A stretch of 64,000 nucleotides of DNA, taken from Dryas octopetala (lineage: Eukaryota; Streptophyta; Magnoliopsida; Rosales; Rosaceae). Position numbers and translations under genes: made by a program. The notes under the pieces were generated by a model, which was given only the letters and a program-made list of their open reading frames with translations, was not told where the DNA came from and did not search any database. Shown here piece after piece: positions 34,994 through 45,641 of the stretch; the first letter of the stretch is position 1; every line of letters begins with the position of its first letter. The stretch is from assembly GCA_963921425.1 (NCBI GenBank), contig OY992833.1:27948698-28012697 (forward strand). The letters are read 5' to 3'.

Positions 34994-35530
34994 ATGGCTG
35001 AAACACTTGTTTCTAAGCGCCAAAGGGAAGAGGCCCAATTCGATGATAGTGAGGATGATTCTAAGCGCCACAAATCATACAACCACATACTCTCTCTTCT
35101 CGAAGCAGAAGAAGATGAACCCACTCAAGATTTGTCCTCTCTAATCACAACCCTTCAACAAGAGCTCTCTTCTGACTCTACTTTTGACCCTCTTCCATGT
35201 CCCAACATTCAAACAGACCAACAAAACCCAACTGTAGATTCCAGTACTACTGCCTTTGAAGGCTATGGCTCATCTTCCTCTGGCTCCTCTTCACCTTCTT
35301 CTTCTTCAGGTATTTTGAAGGAGGATGACAGTGAGAGGGTCATGAGACACCTTCTCGAAGCGTCTGATGATGAGCTTGGCCTTCCCAATAGAGATGAGGT
35401 TGAGGTTGGCTTTGATGTCGAGGACGGGTTTAATGGTGGACATGGGTTCCATCTTTGTGATGGATTGTGGGAGCTTGAAGATGAAGCTGCCAACTACTAT
35501 ACCTTAGTTCAATCTGAACTATTCATGTAG
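34994..35530 (+). CDS. Plant-specific acidic protein of unknown function (At1g26920/At1g69760-like)
   Basis: Intronless frame of 178 residues from an ATG in good context (GCTATGGCTG). Upstream in-frame extension uses only non-ATG codons. Visible parts are a short basic stretch (SKRHKSY) and a predicted helix NHILSLLEAEEDEP followed by LSSLITTLQQELSSD. Next comes a serine-rich linker (about residues 90-110), a second helix SERVMRHLLEASDDELGLP, and an acidic C terminus with DGLWELEDEAANYY. Short amphipathic helices in an acidic, disordered background suggest a nuclear regulatory or adaptor protein, but I recognise no named domain. Gene order suggests it is the counterpart of the uncharacterised Arabidopsis pair At1g26920/At1g69760. 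Function is unknown. Confidence 0.8.
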   Translation: MAETLVSKRQREEAQFDDSEDDSKRHKSYNHILSLLEAEEDEPTQDLSSLITTLQQELSSDSTFDPLPCPNIQTDQQNPTVDSSTTAFEGYGSSSSGSSSPSSSSGILKEDDSERVMRHLLEASDDELGLPNRDEVEVGFDVEDGFNGGHGFHLCDGLWELEDEAANYYTLVQSELFM

Positions 35531-36579
35531 TTCATGACTGGTTCGTTAAGGGTATGGTGGGTTGGGATAAAAGTGTAAAACTGGAAACAAAAGTTTATGT
35601 TTGGGGGCGTTGGTTGAAAAATGTTAAAAAGTGAGGGGGACATTATAGAAAAATGGAGAGTCTTTTAAATTTTCATTTTGGTCCCTCTGCTTTTGTATAA
35701 ATATCAATTGTCATCTGTCTTTGTCAGTGCTTAGAGGATTAACTTGTAGAAGATCTAAACAGATTAAAATTCCATGGATATTATTTGTTACCATATATGT
35801 CTCTTTTATTATATTTATTGGTCATTGGTACCCAATCTCTAAACGTTATAATCATATGTAACCACAAGATTAATTCTCTTACCATAAAGGCATAAATCAA
35901 CTAAGTAGTTGAATGCTAATGAATAATGGCCATAACAGCACTGTTCCATAACGCTCAACCACGATAAACCTTCAAAGAATAGCGTTGTTGTGTAATTTGG
36001 AGAAGTACCAGTTTTGTCCTTAAAAGTAGGCTTGGTTTTGTTCTGAGGTAAATTATTTTCACCTTTAACGTGCTTTCCACGCGAGTACGGCTTTTGGTGG
36101 AAAGTAAAGCTTCTCTCAGTAAAAGACGCTTTAGGTGCTCGGCAGAGGGATGCTAACATGCGCCAAGCCGCGCGCAGTCCGCACCTTTTAATAATAAATA
36201 TTAAATAATAAGGAAAAATGTTATGGAAAATGCTCACGTGTACAGAGTATAACACTGTGCAGAGTACAATGTACGTAATCGACCACAGTTGTAACTTGGT
36301 AAACATTGGATTCCATGGGTTTGTTTGTTTCTAGTTCTCACGGGTAAGTTTCTGCATTAATTTCACTTGCTGGTTTCGCGCGTGCGGCCACGCCTTGGCT
36401 GATTTATACTTTTTTTTTCGATTTTAATGAGAAATAAAAAGAAAACATAAATATTCTATTGGTTCGTGAGGATTTATGAAGCTTACCGTAAAGAAATTAT
36501 TACGTGTGATTCATATAACAATTGTTATATTGTATAACCAATTTATATTTTATAAGTGTTAAAAATAAAAAATTTATGT
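35531..36579. other. 3' flank and spacer
   Basis: The first ~250 bases probably hold the 3'UTR of the preceding gene. The frame 35839-36306 (minus) has no recognisable domain and is taken as non-coding. Confidence 0.45.
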
Positions 36580-36588
36580 TTTATGATA

Positions 36589-37211
36589 GGGAAAAATTTA
36601 CAAATAGGACACATATTTTGATGGTTGTTTCATTTCAGGACACTATTTTTGCTTTGTGTTAATGAGATACACATACTTTCATTTTGTGTCAATTAAAGAT
36701 CACGTTTTTTTTTTTTAATCTTAACTTTGGCCTGACGTTTGATCCATCAAAACTCCACCAAACTCAGAAAAATTATATTGAGTTTAAAGATATGCATATC
36801 CTCTTTACAACCATATAAAGATCACCCAAATCGGATCTCTACAACTTCAGATAATCAGCCTCAAAGTAGAGTATCCAAAATTATCCGATTTTTCATTTTT
36901 TTTTTTTTTTCAGAAGTCTGATTGGACAGTTTCGAGTACCCTACTTTTCGGTTAATTATCTGAAGTTGTAGATGTCTGATTTGAGTGATCTTTATATGGT
37001 TGTAAAAAAGAGATGCATAACTTTAAACCAAGTATAAGTTTGTTAAATTTGGTAGAGTTTTGATGGGTTCAATGTCGGGCTAAAGTTGAGATAAATAGAG
37101 TCCTTAATTGACACAAAACAAAAGTATGCATCCTTCATTAACACAAATCAAAATTAATGTTCTTAAATAAAACAACCATTAAAGTATGTGTTTTGTTTGT
37201 AAATTGTTTCC
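36589..37211. mobile_element. Mutator-like hairpin MITE, 623 bp
   Basis: The two halves, about 36589-36900 and 36915-37211, are imperfect reverse complements along almost their full length (for example GTGTTAATGA / TCATTAACAC, ACAACCATATAAAGATCAC / GTGATCTTTATATGGTTGT, CTACAACTTCAGATAAT / ATTATCTGAAGTTGTAG). The ends read GGGAAAAATTTAC and, complemented, GGAAACAATTTAC. The 9-bp flanks TTTATGATA (36580-36588) and TTTATAATA (37212-37220) differ at one base. A 9-bp target duplication indicates the Mutator superfamily. No coding capacity. Confidence 0.8.
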
Positions 37212-37265
37212 TTTATAATATAGTAAACATTATTAATATTATATTTTATAAATATAAATATGTCG

Positions 37266-37430
37266 TTCAGACATATCTAAAATTTACATTTATATGTTGA
37301 ATTGATTATAATAAATATACTGATTATACCTAATAATTTGTCTTCAGACATAATTAAAATTTACATTTATATGTTGCATTGATTATAAGTTTATAACAAA
37401 TATACCAATTACACTATTTTTTCTTCGGAC
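37266..37430. repeat. Imperfect tandem repeat, about 77-81 bp unit
   Basis: Units begin TTCAGACATATCTAAAATTT (37266), TTCAGACATAATTAAAATTT (37343) and, truncated, TTCGGACATAACTAGAATTT (37424). Within each full unit ACATTTATATGTTG and ATTGATTATAA recur. Confidence 0.75.
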
Positions 37431-37621
37431 ATAACTAGAATTTTCTAGATTCAGAGTCACTTTTATGTGGGCCCTGCGGGAGATAAAAGTAAAGTAATGA
37501 TCTAGCGCCACAAATAATTTTGGGGGACCAGGTGGGACCTCAGAGGAGCGTCCTCGATGCGATAGGATAGGTGGGGTCCACCAGACAGTGAGATACTGAC
37601 GAGGCAATGCGTTGTCTGCCA

Positions 37622-37980
37622 TGGCCTCGCATATATATATATATATATATGTGCTGAGATTTTATTATATAATAATAGTGGGATTTTGATATGATGATAT
37701 AATAGGGTGTGGTGATGTGCATGGGCCATGGATGTGTATATTGAAAAGGACAGGTGTCATAGTCATGCCATCATTTCAATTTGCATGACCTCACGGGCCC
37801 GCAATATAATAGCAGCTTGGGAGAAAGTAGATACTAGCAATTTATTCTGAACGTCTCTTCTCTTTTTTAGACTGTTCAGTACAGGCGTGGCTTTGGCATT
37901 TCTTTTTGGTACAAGCGTGGCTTTGGCATTTTGCAAACTGTGAAAAATACTAGTTTTTTTTTTTTTTTTTATTGGTCAAA
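37622..37980. other. Intergenic with simple repeats
   Basis: A (TA)n run lies at 37630-37650. A short direct repeat GGCGTGGCTTTGGCATTT / AGCGTGGCTTTGGCATTT lies near 37884 and 37913. Nothing else seen. Confidence 0.45.
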
Positions 37981-38313
37981 ATATGAGAAATACTAGTTGT
38001 TTTTTCTTTTATGTCTTTTTTTTTGTGTGTTTTTTTTTCATTATGCAGTATAGGTATATGATGGGACGGTCCAATTTTTAGATTATGTTTTAAATATTAT
38101 TTATGTAAAAAATTGAATAAATCACAAATTATTTAGTTATTAAATTATTATCAAATAAATATATAGTTTTGAAAAAGACTAGATTCATGGTCTACCATTT
38201 GATAATAGACTAATAATTAGTTGATTAATTACTTTTTGATTTAGTTAATTTATGCATATATGATCTTTAATAAGTGATCTAAAAAATAAATAATTCTAAT
38301 GATAAATCTATAT

Positions 38314-39081
38314 TAGGGGTGGGCATTAGGACCGAAAATACCGAAACCATCTTATTCCGTATCATTTGGTCCCATCCCGTTTTTTTTTTTCAATCCCATA
38401 CCGATCCCGTCCCGTACCGATTTCAAACGAAATGGGATCGGTCCTGAAGGTTCAATACCGGGATGGTCCCGTCCCGTACCGATTAATTAAAATTAATTAA
38501 AAATTTAATTATTTAATAATTTAATGGGCCCAAATATCACTAAACCCATTTCATTTTTTAACTTTCAATCTTTCACCCAAAAACCCAACCCACACCTGTG
38601 AGGCCCAATGGCCCATGACTCCCAAATGGCCTATCCTAATTCAGTAATTCCTAAATGCCTGAAATCTGAATCGCCTAATCCCTAAAATTCTAAATCAGTA
38701 ATCCCCATTCCCCAATTCAGACTTCACTTCGCATCCCACTTCAGACTTCAGACTTCACTTCGCATCCCACTTCAGAGACTCCTCCCAGCGGCCACTCTCC
38801 CTCGCAGCCCAACCCTCTCCCAGCAGCCACTCTCCCTCGCTTCCCACTTCAGACGAAGCTGTCGCCGTCTCTCGTCGTCGCAGTCTCTCGTCGTCGCCGT
38901 CTTTCGCCGTCGCCGTCGCACCAGCTTCTGTCGCCGTCGCCACAGCCTCTCTCCCCTCGCCGTCGCACCACTGCACCAGCCCCTCTCCCCCTTGCATCGC
39001 ACCACTGCACCTTCATTCATCTCTCTTTCTAGCGACCAGCACCAGGCCAGCCACCCCAGCCACTATCTTCCTTCTCACTTC

Positions 39082-39136
<55 letters not shown>

Positions 39137-39455
39137 GACCAGCACCAGGCCAGCCACCCCAGCCACCTAGCCATCTCAAATTCGAGCCACCCAACCATCT
39201 CCAGCCCGCGCACGACCCAGCCCAGTCACCCATCTCGCCGTCCGGCCACTTGCCCAGCCACCCAGCCATCTATTTTTCTTCTTTTCGTCTGGGACTGGGT
39301 TGGTACCAAACCCGTACCGAATTGGTTTGGTTCGGGATGATACGGTATCAGAGCTCCAAAACGCCCACCCCGTCCCGTCCGATCCCGAACCCAAAGCGTG
39401 AGATGGGAACGGGATGAGGTTAGTCCCGTACCCCCCCGTCCCGTGCCCACCCCTA
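38314..39455. mobile_element. Non-autonomous hAT element, 1142 bp
   Basis: Perfect 12-bp terminal inverted repeats TAGGGGTGGGCA / TGCCCACCCCTA are bounded by a perfect 8-bp target duplication, ATCTATAT (38306-38313 and 39456-39463). Subterminal zones repeat GTCCCGTACCGA-type words on both sides. The interior (38700-39270) is GC-rich and gene-like in composition, with GTCGCCGTC runs, a duplicated phrase GCGACCAGCACCAGGCCAGC (39032 and 39135) and a (TC)24 microsatellite at 39087-39134. No transposase. Confidence 0.9.
39087..39134. repeat. (TC)24 microsatellite
   Basis: Uninterrupted TC dinucleotides inside the hAT element. It lies between two copies of the phrase GACCAGCACCAGGCCAGCCA. Confidence 0.95.
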
Positions 39456-39540
39456 ATCTATATTGCATAATGAACTAGAAAATAAATAATACGTGAAGAG
39501 AAAACAACTACTATTTTCATACATCTAATTGCCAATCTAA

Positions 39541-39927
39541 GAGTTATTTACACTAACACTCTTGAGGTTTATCGTCTTTTCATATATACCTCTTGGACTT
39601 TTAAAAATTACACATATACTTTATGAGGTTTTAAAAGTATTACATATAGCCTATGTAATAAAAAACAATAAATAAACAAAAGAGAAAATATTTGTATTGA
39701 GGACCTTGAGGTTAGACCTTACACCTTAAGTAATTTATTAAGTTATTACACCCTCTTAACATGTCTTTTTGAATACTTTTTCATCATTTTGTGTCTCATT
39801 ATAAGAGAGTTATGCGCAATAATTTTGAAATCTCAAAGGATATATTATTTATGTATAATTTTTGAAACCTCAAATGATGTATATAAAAAAAAAAATAAAG
39901 TTCAAGAAATGTAAGTATAAATAACTG
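39541..39927. mobile_element. 387-bp MITE with a 10-bp target duplication
   Basis: The left end GAGTTATTTACACTAACA mirrors the complement of the right end, CAGTTATTTATACTTACA. The inversion continues imperfectly inward through CTTGAGGTTT and TTTTAAAAATTACACATA. The flanks GCCAATCTAA (39531-39540 and 39928-39937) are identical. A 9- to 10-bp duplication fits a Mutator-like element. A third copy of GCCAATCTAATTGATC just downstream (about 39956) is a local tandem repeat of the flank. Confidence 0.75.
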
Positions 39928-39939
39928 GCCAATCTAATT

Positions 39940-42250
39940 GATCTTTTTTTTGGCCGCCAATCTAATTGATCTTTACTTGCTTGCTTATTCAATACTTGTT
40001 GTATTTATACCACATAGTGATGTAGTTTTGTTCAACTCATACGTGTATAGTTCGGAACCCAAAAACAAATTATAGTACCTGGCAGAAGAAAATAAAGTTG
40101 TAAGAGAAAATAAATGTTTATAGATATTTGGAAAATAAGTTGTGGTCTCCGACGAGGTATATAAGGTAGTTCTAGAAATTAAGGTAGTTCTAGAAGGCAT
40201 AGAAGATTTAATTTAAATTGCTGAACCTAAAGTCTTTGCCTTAGCCCCATGAATTACTCATACTCAATCCACTTTGGTTTAGTGTTTGAAGCTGACACTT
40301 TGAAAAGTAGACTTGCAGATAATAGCCAGGATCGTGGCGTACCCGTTATCTTCCAGCAGCGTCTGCATTCAACATTCTTCAGCTTTCCCACTTCAAAATT
40401 GAATCAATTGTCTTTAATTATAAGATTAGTTGATAATGAATTGCCTTAAGAAACCCGTTCCATAATTATTCCAACTTTGACAATTCATTGATAAAAGTAT
40501 GCAGGTCAAGCTCAACCTATAATCATACTAAATGGAATTTTGTGAAGTGAATGGCTTCCCACCTTTCCCTTTTGATTTTAGATCGAACGACTTTGCTTCA
40601 ATGTCATAACTCTTAAGTCTAACATAATTTACTCAGCCTCCAATAATATGCTGTGTCAACGCCCCCAAAACTTTTCTTTTACATGTCTGTGATATTTATG
40701 TTCTCATTATTGTGAAGAATATAAGATTTTGCAATATTTTAATTAAAAAATATATATATTTACATGATAACCGGCCTTAAAACTGTTTTTGCGAGAAGAA
40801 ATTTTGTTTTTCAAACAGAAAAGTGGGTTTACCGTTTACATTACTGATTAAAAAAACCTGGAACCATATATATATTCATGCAAGCTGCAAGTGCAAACAG
40901 GCCAATCTGGACTTTTTCACTGGCGGACATAAAGAAATAAATAAAATCCGAAAATGATTGCGTTTTGTTCTCCCAATACTGAAATCTGAATAGTATAAGG
41001 CACTGAGTTGGGTTCGGTCAAAATAAGGTTGTCCAACGAACATAGCAAAGCAATCGTAACATGTTGATTTTTATTAGAATCAAAGTCTTAAAATAAAAAG
41101 TTGTATGATCATGTTTGCACAATAATGTATGATAAAGAAAGATAGATGATGCGTGAAGCGTGCCATCAGTATCATCTCAAATGTCCTTCAAAACATTTAA
41201 TGAGTGGTTGGCTGAGAGAGAGAGAGAGAGAGAACCAAAACCAAAACCAAAACCAAAAGTACGTGTACGACCAAGTGTTGTTAGCTGGTGTTCATTAAAA
41301 TGAATGAATAAATTGGATGTGGGAAGCTTCCTCTAGTCTGAGACACGCAGCTAGACTGGGCTCAAAAATTCAAAATTAATTAATAGCTGCTTTTTATGTC
41401 AATTTTGCTTTGCTTTTCTTTCTGGCACACCATCTTCAATTGTATAATTTCAAATGGTGCCCCCACTCTCACTCCCACCTTTTTTTTCGTCCATCCCCAC
41501 GTAACTTCAAATACAACTCACTCGATCTCATCACCATTGCTTAACTGCTTATTGCAACTTGCACTTTGATGGCGATGGGCCTTCTCCTGTCTCTTTCTTC
41601 AATGCAGAACACAACTCTACTTTCAAATATCTTAAAGAGGATCGCCACAAATCCACAACTGTTCAATCCTCCACTTTCTCACCACATGTGTATTTCATGC
41701 TCAACACATTTCCAAATCTTTATAAAATATGCTCCTCCCATTTCGGTCATTTCCAAATCCTTACAGTATTAAAAGGAACAATTTCTATGTTATGTTTGGC
41801 TCTTTCACAAAACAATCTGACATGTTATATTATCAAATTATAAATCAAGATAATTAATTAGATAAAATTATACTTGAATGTGCCGTCCTAATTTATGATG
41901 ACCTAACATAAAAAATCATCTTTATTATTCCATAAAAAAATTATGGAAGACCAACTATATAGTTTTGGCTTGGACAATAATGCTCCATCACCATGCTTGT
42001 CTAAACACGCTTACAACTTGCAAGTCCATAACCAAGGATATCATACAAACCAGGTGGGCCTCTCATGGCCATCCCATCCTTTACTTGCGTAAGGTATACA
42101 ATTTTGGGGGCCCAGAAGAAACAAATTATTTAAAGAAAACAAATAAAAATGAAAAATAGTAAATTCTAAAATTTGTCTGATAAGCCGTTACTTAGCTGAT
42201 AATTCTTTCATGTGATAGTAATACTACATGAAGCATGTTAAGAGATTAAA
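39940..42250. other. Intergenic, nothing recognisable
   Basis: AT-rich spacer. It contains (GA)n followed by four AACCAAA-type units near 41215-41258. Open frames at 40249-40449 and 41559-41843 have no recognisable domain. Confidence 0.45.
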
Positions 42251-42254
42251 TAGC

Positions 42255-42449
42255 TTAATAAAATTATTCAAGGTGTAAAGTCCAACCTGAATACAAATAT
42301 TTTATTTTTTATTTATTTATTTTTTTCTTTTGTAGAGGGTTATATGCAAGAATTTTAAAACCTCAAGAAGTGTATGTGTAATTATTGAAACTCCAGAGGG
42401 TGTATGTGAAAAGACGATAAACCTCAATTAGTGTAAGTGTAATTAACTC
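42255..42449. mobile_element. Truncated inverted copy of the 39541 MITE
   Basis: Read on the minus strand from 42449, it gives GAGTTAATTACACTTACACT, then GAGGTTTATCGTCTTTTCAC, GAGGTTTTAAAATTCTTGCA and, further in, TGGACTTTACACCTTGAATA. These match the left half of the element at 39541-39927. The right half is not evident. Confidence 0.6.
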
Positions 42450-42847
42450 GAACATGATGTTACAAATTTACCAACGATACCTTTAAGATTTTTACACGTG
42501 TTATAATTTTGTTAAATTAACATATCATATAGTTACAATCACAGACAAAATTTTGACACATCGAAGTCGGGTGCTGCTGCCCAGTCTTGGAATAGAGGCC
42601 TCACTCTTCTTGGAAACGTTAGGAGTTGAAGAAGCTGTATATTAGTTGGACTTGGAGCCCAGACTGGCTATATAAAACACGATGGGCTTATAGCATGGCC
42701 CAATTTTCAATTTTAGAGCACACTCAACCAAATTGGGCTTTCGTTCCCGTCCGTCGTCTTCCTCTGTCTCTGTGTCTATGTTAGAATAGGGTTTAAGCTT
42801 CCATTTTTCTTGGGATTTCCTTGATTTTCACTTGACTTCCAAAAACT

Positions 42848-44625
42848 ATGCAAACCCTTATGCAGATAGCAACAAAGAGTCGATTCCAGAGACTCCCGTC
42901 CACAATAACCAAACCCCATTTCATTTCCAGCACCAATCTCAAACCCTTCTCCACCAAACCCTCCACTTCCAACCCCAACTCAAAGAAAGGCGACGACGAC
43001 TGGAACGACGCGTGGGAGACCGCGTGGCTCCCACCTGACCTCTCCGCAGAGAGCAGAGCTCCATGGGAGACCGACGTGAACTTCCCGTCCTCAGAGTCCA
43101 GCATAGTGCTTCCTTCCGACGCCGACCCCGAGACCAAGGCGTTCATGGAGGACATGAATGAGAATTGGAACGAGAGACGGAAACCGAAAGAGGAAAAGCA
43201 GCAGCAGCAGCAGAGTGAAAATGGGTCGTCGTCGCTTTATAGCTTAGAGACTATGAAGAAGGACTATAGGATGAAGAAGCAGAGGATTCATGCTGGACTT
43301 TGGATGAAGGAGATTGAGAAGCAAGAGGAGGCTAAATTGGCTGATTCCAGTTCCATCGGTGGTGGGGATGATATCGAGCGCTTGCTCGATAGCTGCTCTG
43401 AGTATGTTATCTTAATCTTTTCTCTGTTTATACATATCAATATATGCACGTCATCTGTTTGTGTATTCATTTGGGTTCTGACAGTTCTGTTTCTTGTATT
43501 TGTTATGAAATATGAATGCCCTGTTGTCCATTTGATGTGGGTCTTTATCCAATTTGATATGTTGCACATGTAAAGTACATGTACATACTAGTTGTTTCAT
43601 TTGTTAAAGTCCAAATTGATTGTTTTCATTAAATTTTTTTGGAGGCTGCTTGTCAATTTACTTGTTGGGTGTGTACTACTTGAATACTCGCAGCATTTTT
43701 GACTCTGCCAACAACGATATGGAAAACTCAAAGGTCCCAAGTGCTTCTGATTTAAAAAACAAACCTGATGGTTGGGAAACAACATCCAAGGCTCCGGATG
43801 GAAATATTTGGGAGATGACACAGAGAGAAGAAGATATTCTTCTGCAAGAATTTGAGCGTCGAATTGCATACAATAAATTTCAGGTTTGTAAATACACTCA
43901 CTTGTACACACATTTTCCTTCTTCCTTTAGACAGCATTTTCTGAGTGTAAGCATAATATAAATGAAGGGCACAATCCATAGGAGTAACCCCCAATTTCAG
44001 ATTGCTTGTATAAAATCTATTTCAAATCTTAGACATTGGTTTCATGCAGGTCTGTAGTTGTAATATAGTTCTTTTCTAGTCAAGATGAGACATTGGAAGA
44101 GCTATTAGAGCAATAACTATATAACATGCTGGGCATGGCTGTGCTGCATCGGACTTGGTAAAATAATACTTTTGTAATTTGACTCTTTATGTATGGAATG
44201 ATGCTGCTACAGCCTCCCATTATCTCTGGCCGTGAAGTCAGCTCCATGTTGCCTGTTAAAGACTGTATCTTCTGCATGATGGCACCAAACCTATAGTTCT
44301 ATATAAAATTTTGATTTGCTCTTTTATTATTTACATCTCAATCTTATTACCAACTTCATCTTCTTTTTACTATCCCCTTTCTTACCGTTGGTTATATGCT
44401 CACATTGGCATGCAGATTGCTAGTTTTATCAAGACTCACATATTTAGCCGGAGGAGACCAATTGATGGGTGGAAATACATGATAGAGGAGCTGGGGCCAA
44501 ATGCTAGGAAAGGGAAGGGTTCTGTTAATCGGTTACCAAGTCTATCTGATGCATCAACCCAACCCTATAAGGAGGAGAAGACTCCAATTAGCAGCAACAG
44601 TCTTTCCCCCTTTAAGGCAAGGTAG
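42848..44625 (+). CDS. GCD1-like: GAMETE CELL DEFECTIVE 1-like mitochondrial protein
   Basis: Three coding exons: 42848-43401 (donor GTATGT), 43694-43883 (donor GTTTGT) and 44416-44625. Joined in frame they give 317 residues. The first ~45 residues are basic, rich in S/T/P/R and free of acidic residues (MQTLMQIATKSRFQRLP), as in a mitochondrial presequence. The mature part is hydrophilic, with DDDWNDAWETAWLPPD, RAPWETDVNF, ADPETKAFMEDMNENWNER, then MTQREEDILLQEFERRIAYN, and finally IKTHIFSRRRPIDGWKYMIEE. These fit my memory of plant proteins annotated GAMETE CELL DEFECTIVE 1, required for gamete development and mitochondrial function. The biochemical role is not known to me. The gene structure is firm; the name is moderately sure. 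Confidence 0.8.
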
Positions 44626-45600
44626 TTTGGTTTTGGACTACATTCCTATATTTCCTTTGTGCCTAGAGATTTCAGATATTGGGTAATGGCCTTCCTTTGT
44701 TCAGAGTTATCAGCGTTGAAAATATTCATAGCTAAAGTATCACTTGTTGCAAGTTTGGAGCTGGCTTTCTCAATGTATGATAGTACCATCCTGTAGGCAA
44801 CTGAAAGTGCAATTAATGTAAGTGAAAGAATGTATATATTTCATTCAAACCTACAGTTCCAACTTTTGAATGGCATCTGTAGTTCTTTTTTCAGTTTTGA
44901 GTATTATGATATAAGGCCTTCAATCTGGTTTGTTGGTCAACCACCAACCAAGTAAGGGTTTTTGTCTTCTCGCTCTTCTCATATTACTCCTGCGCCATTA
45001 TTTTGTACCAGGAAGAAAAGAGAAGCCATCTACAGCAACAGAGGTGGTGTTCATTTGTTTGCTAGAGAGAACTTATGTGAGGAACATGTGATGTGATTCA
45101 TGAGGTCATTTTTCCTTAATATTTATATCACTGAACTTCCTAAAAGATAAAAGTAGTAATTCTGAGAATTCATGTCTGAATATGTATAACGCGTTCACTC
45201 ACTATGCAATTACCGAGATAAACCTCCTAGAGTTGACATTCAATGAAGTTGTGGGATTGAGAATATGAAACCATATGATTATGTTATGGGGCATGGGGGA
45301 CATTGAGTCTAACTTAACTTGAGTAAGACTATAAGAGAGATGGTCTATAATGTGATAAGTTAAGATGATTCAAATAATTTTACTGTACTCATCCACTTTA
45401 TCCATATAAATTAGCTCTACTTTAATAACCAGCCATTTATCAATCTGAGAGAAAAAAAAGTAGTTATTTAACAAAGTCGGTTTAACCATAAATAGAATTT
45501 CCCAAAAAAAAAAAAAAAGTCTTAACAACTGAGTGGGCTCCAAAAGAATCGTCCTGTTTTCTTTGGTCCGTAAACAGCAATGACTGGTTGCTCAGTCTCA
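44626..45600. other. Spacer between the GCD1-like and PPR genes
   Basis: AT-rich. Probably holds the 3'UTR of the GCD1-like gene and the promoter of the PPR gene. No further feature seen. Confidence 0.5.
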
Positions 45601-45641
45601 ACTCGAAAGAATTAAAACGCTGATGCTGTGCCGCATGGCGG

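Larger units (their letters stand above)
37980..39530. mobile_element. Foldback MITE copy interrupted by a hAT element
   Basis: Sequence on both sides of the hAT element at 38314-39455 resembles the foldback MITE at 16901-17268. On the left, CCAATTTTTAGATTATGTTT and CACAAATTATTTAGTTAT match its left arm, and ATCTAAAAAATAAATAATTC matches its right arm. On the right, ATATTGCATAATGAAC matches ATATTACAAAATAAAA. The outer borders are approximate. Confidence 0.5.

Noticed and set aside
38755..39468. Multiple open frames in the GC-rich hAT core
   Set aside because: They arise from GTC/GCC and TC repeats, and frames on both strands are equally open.
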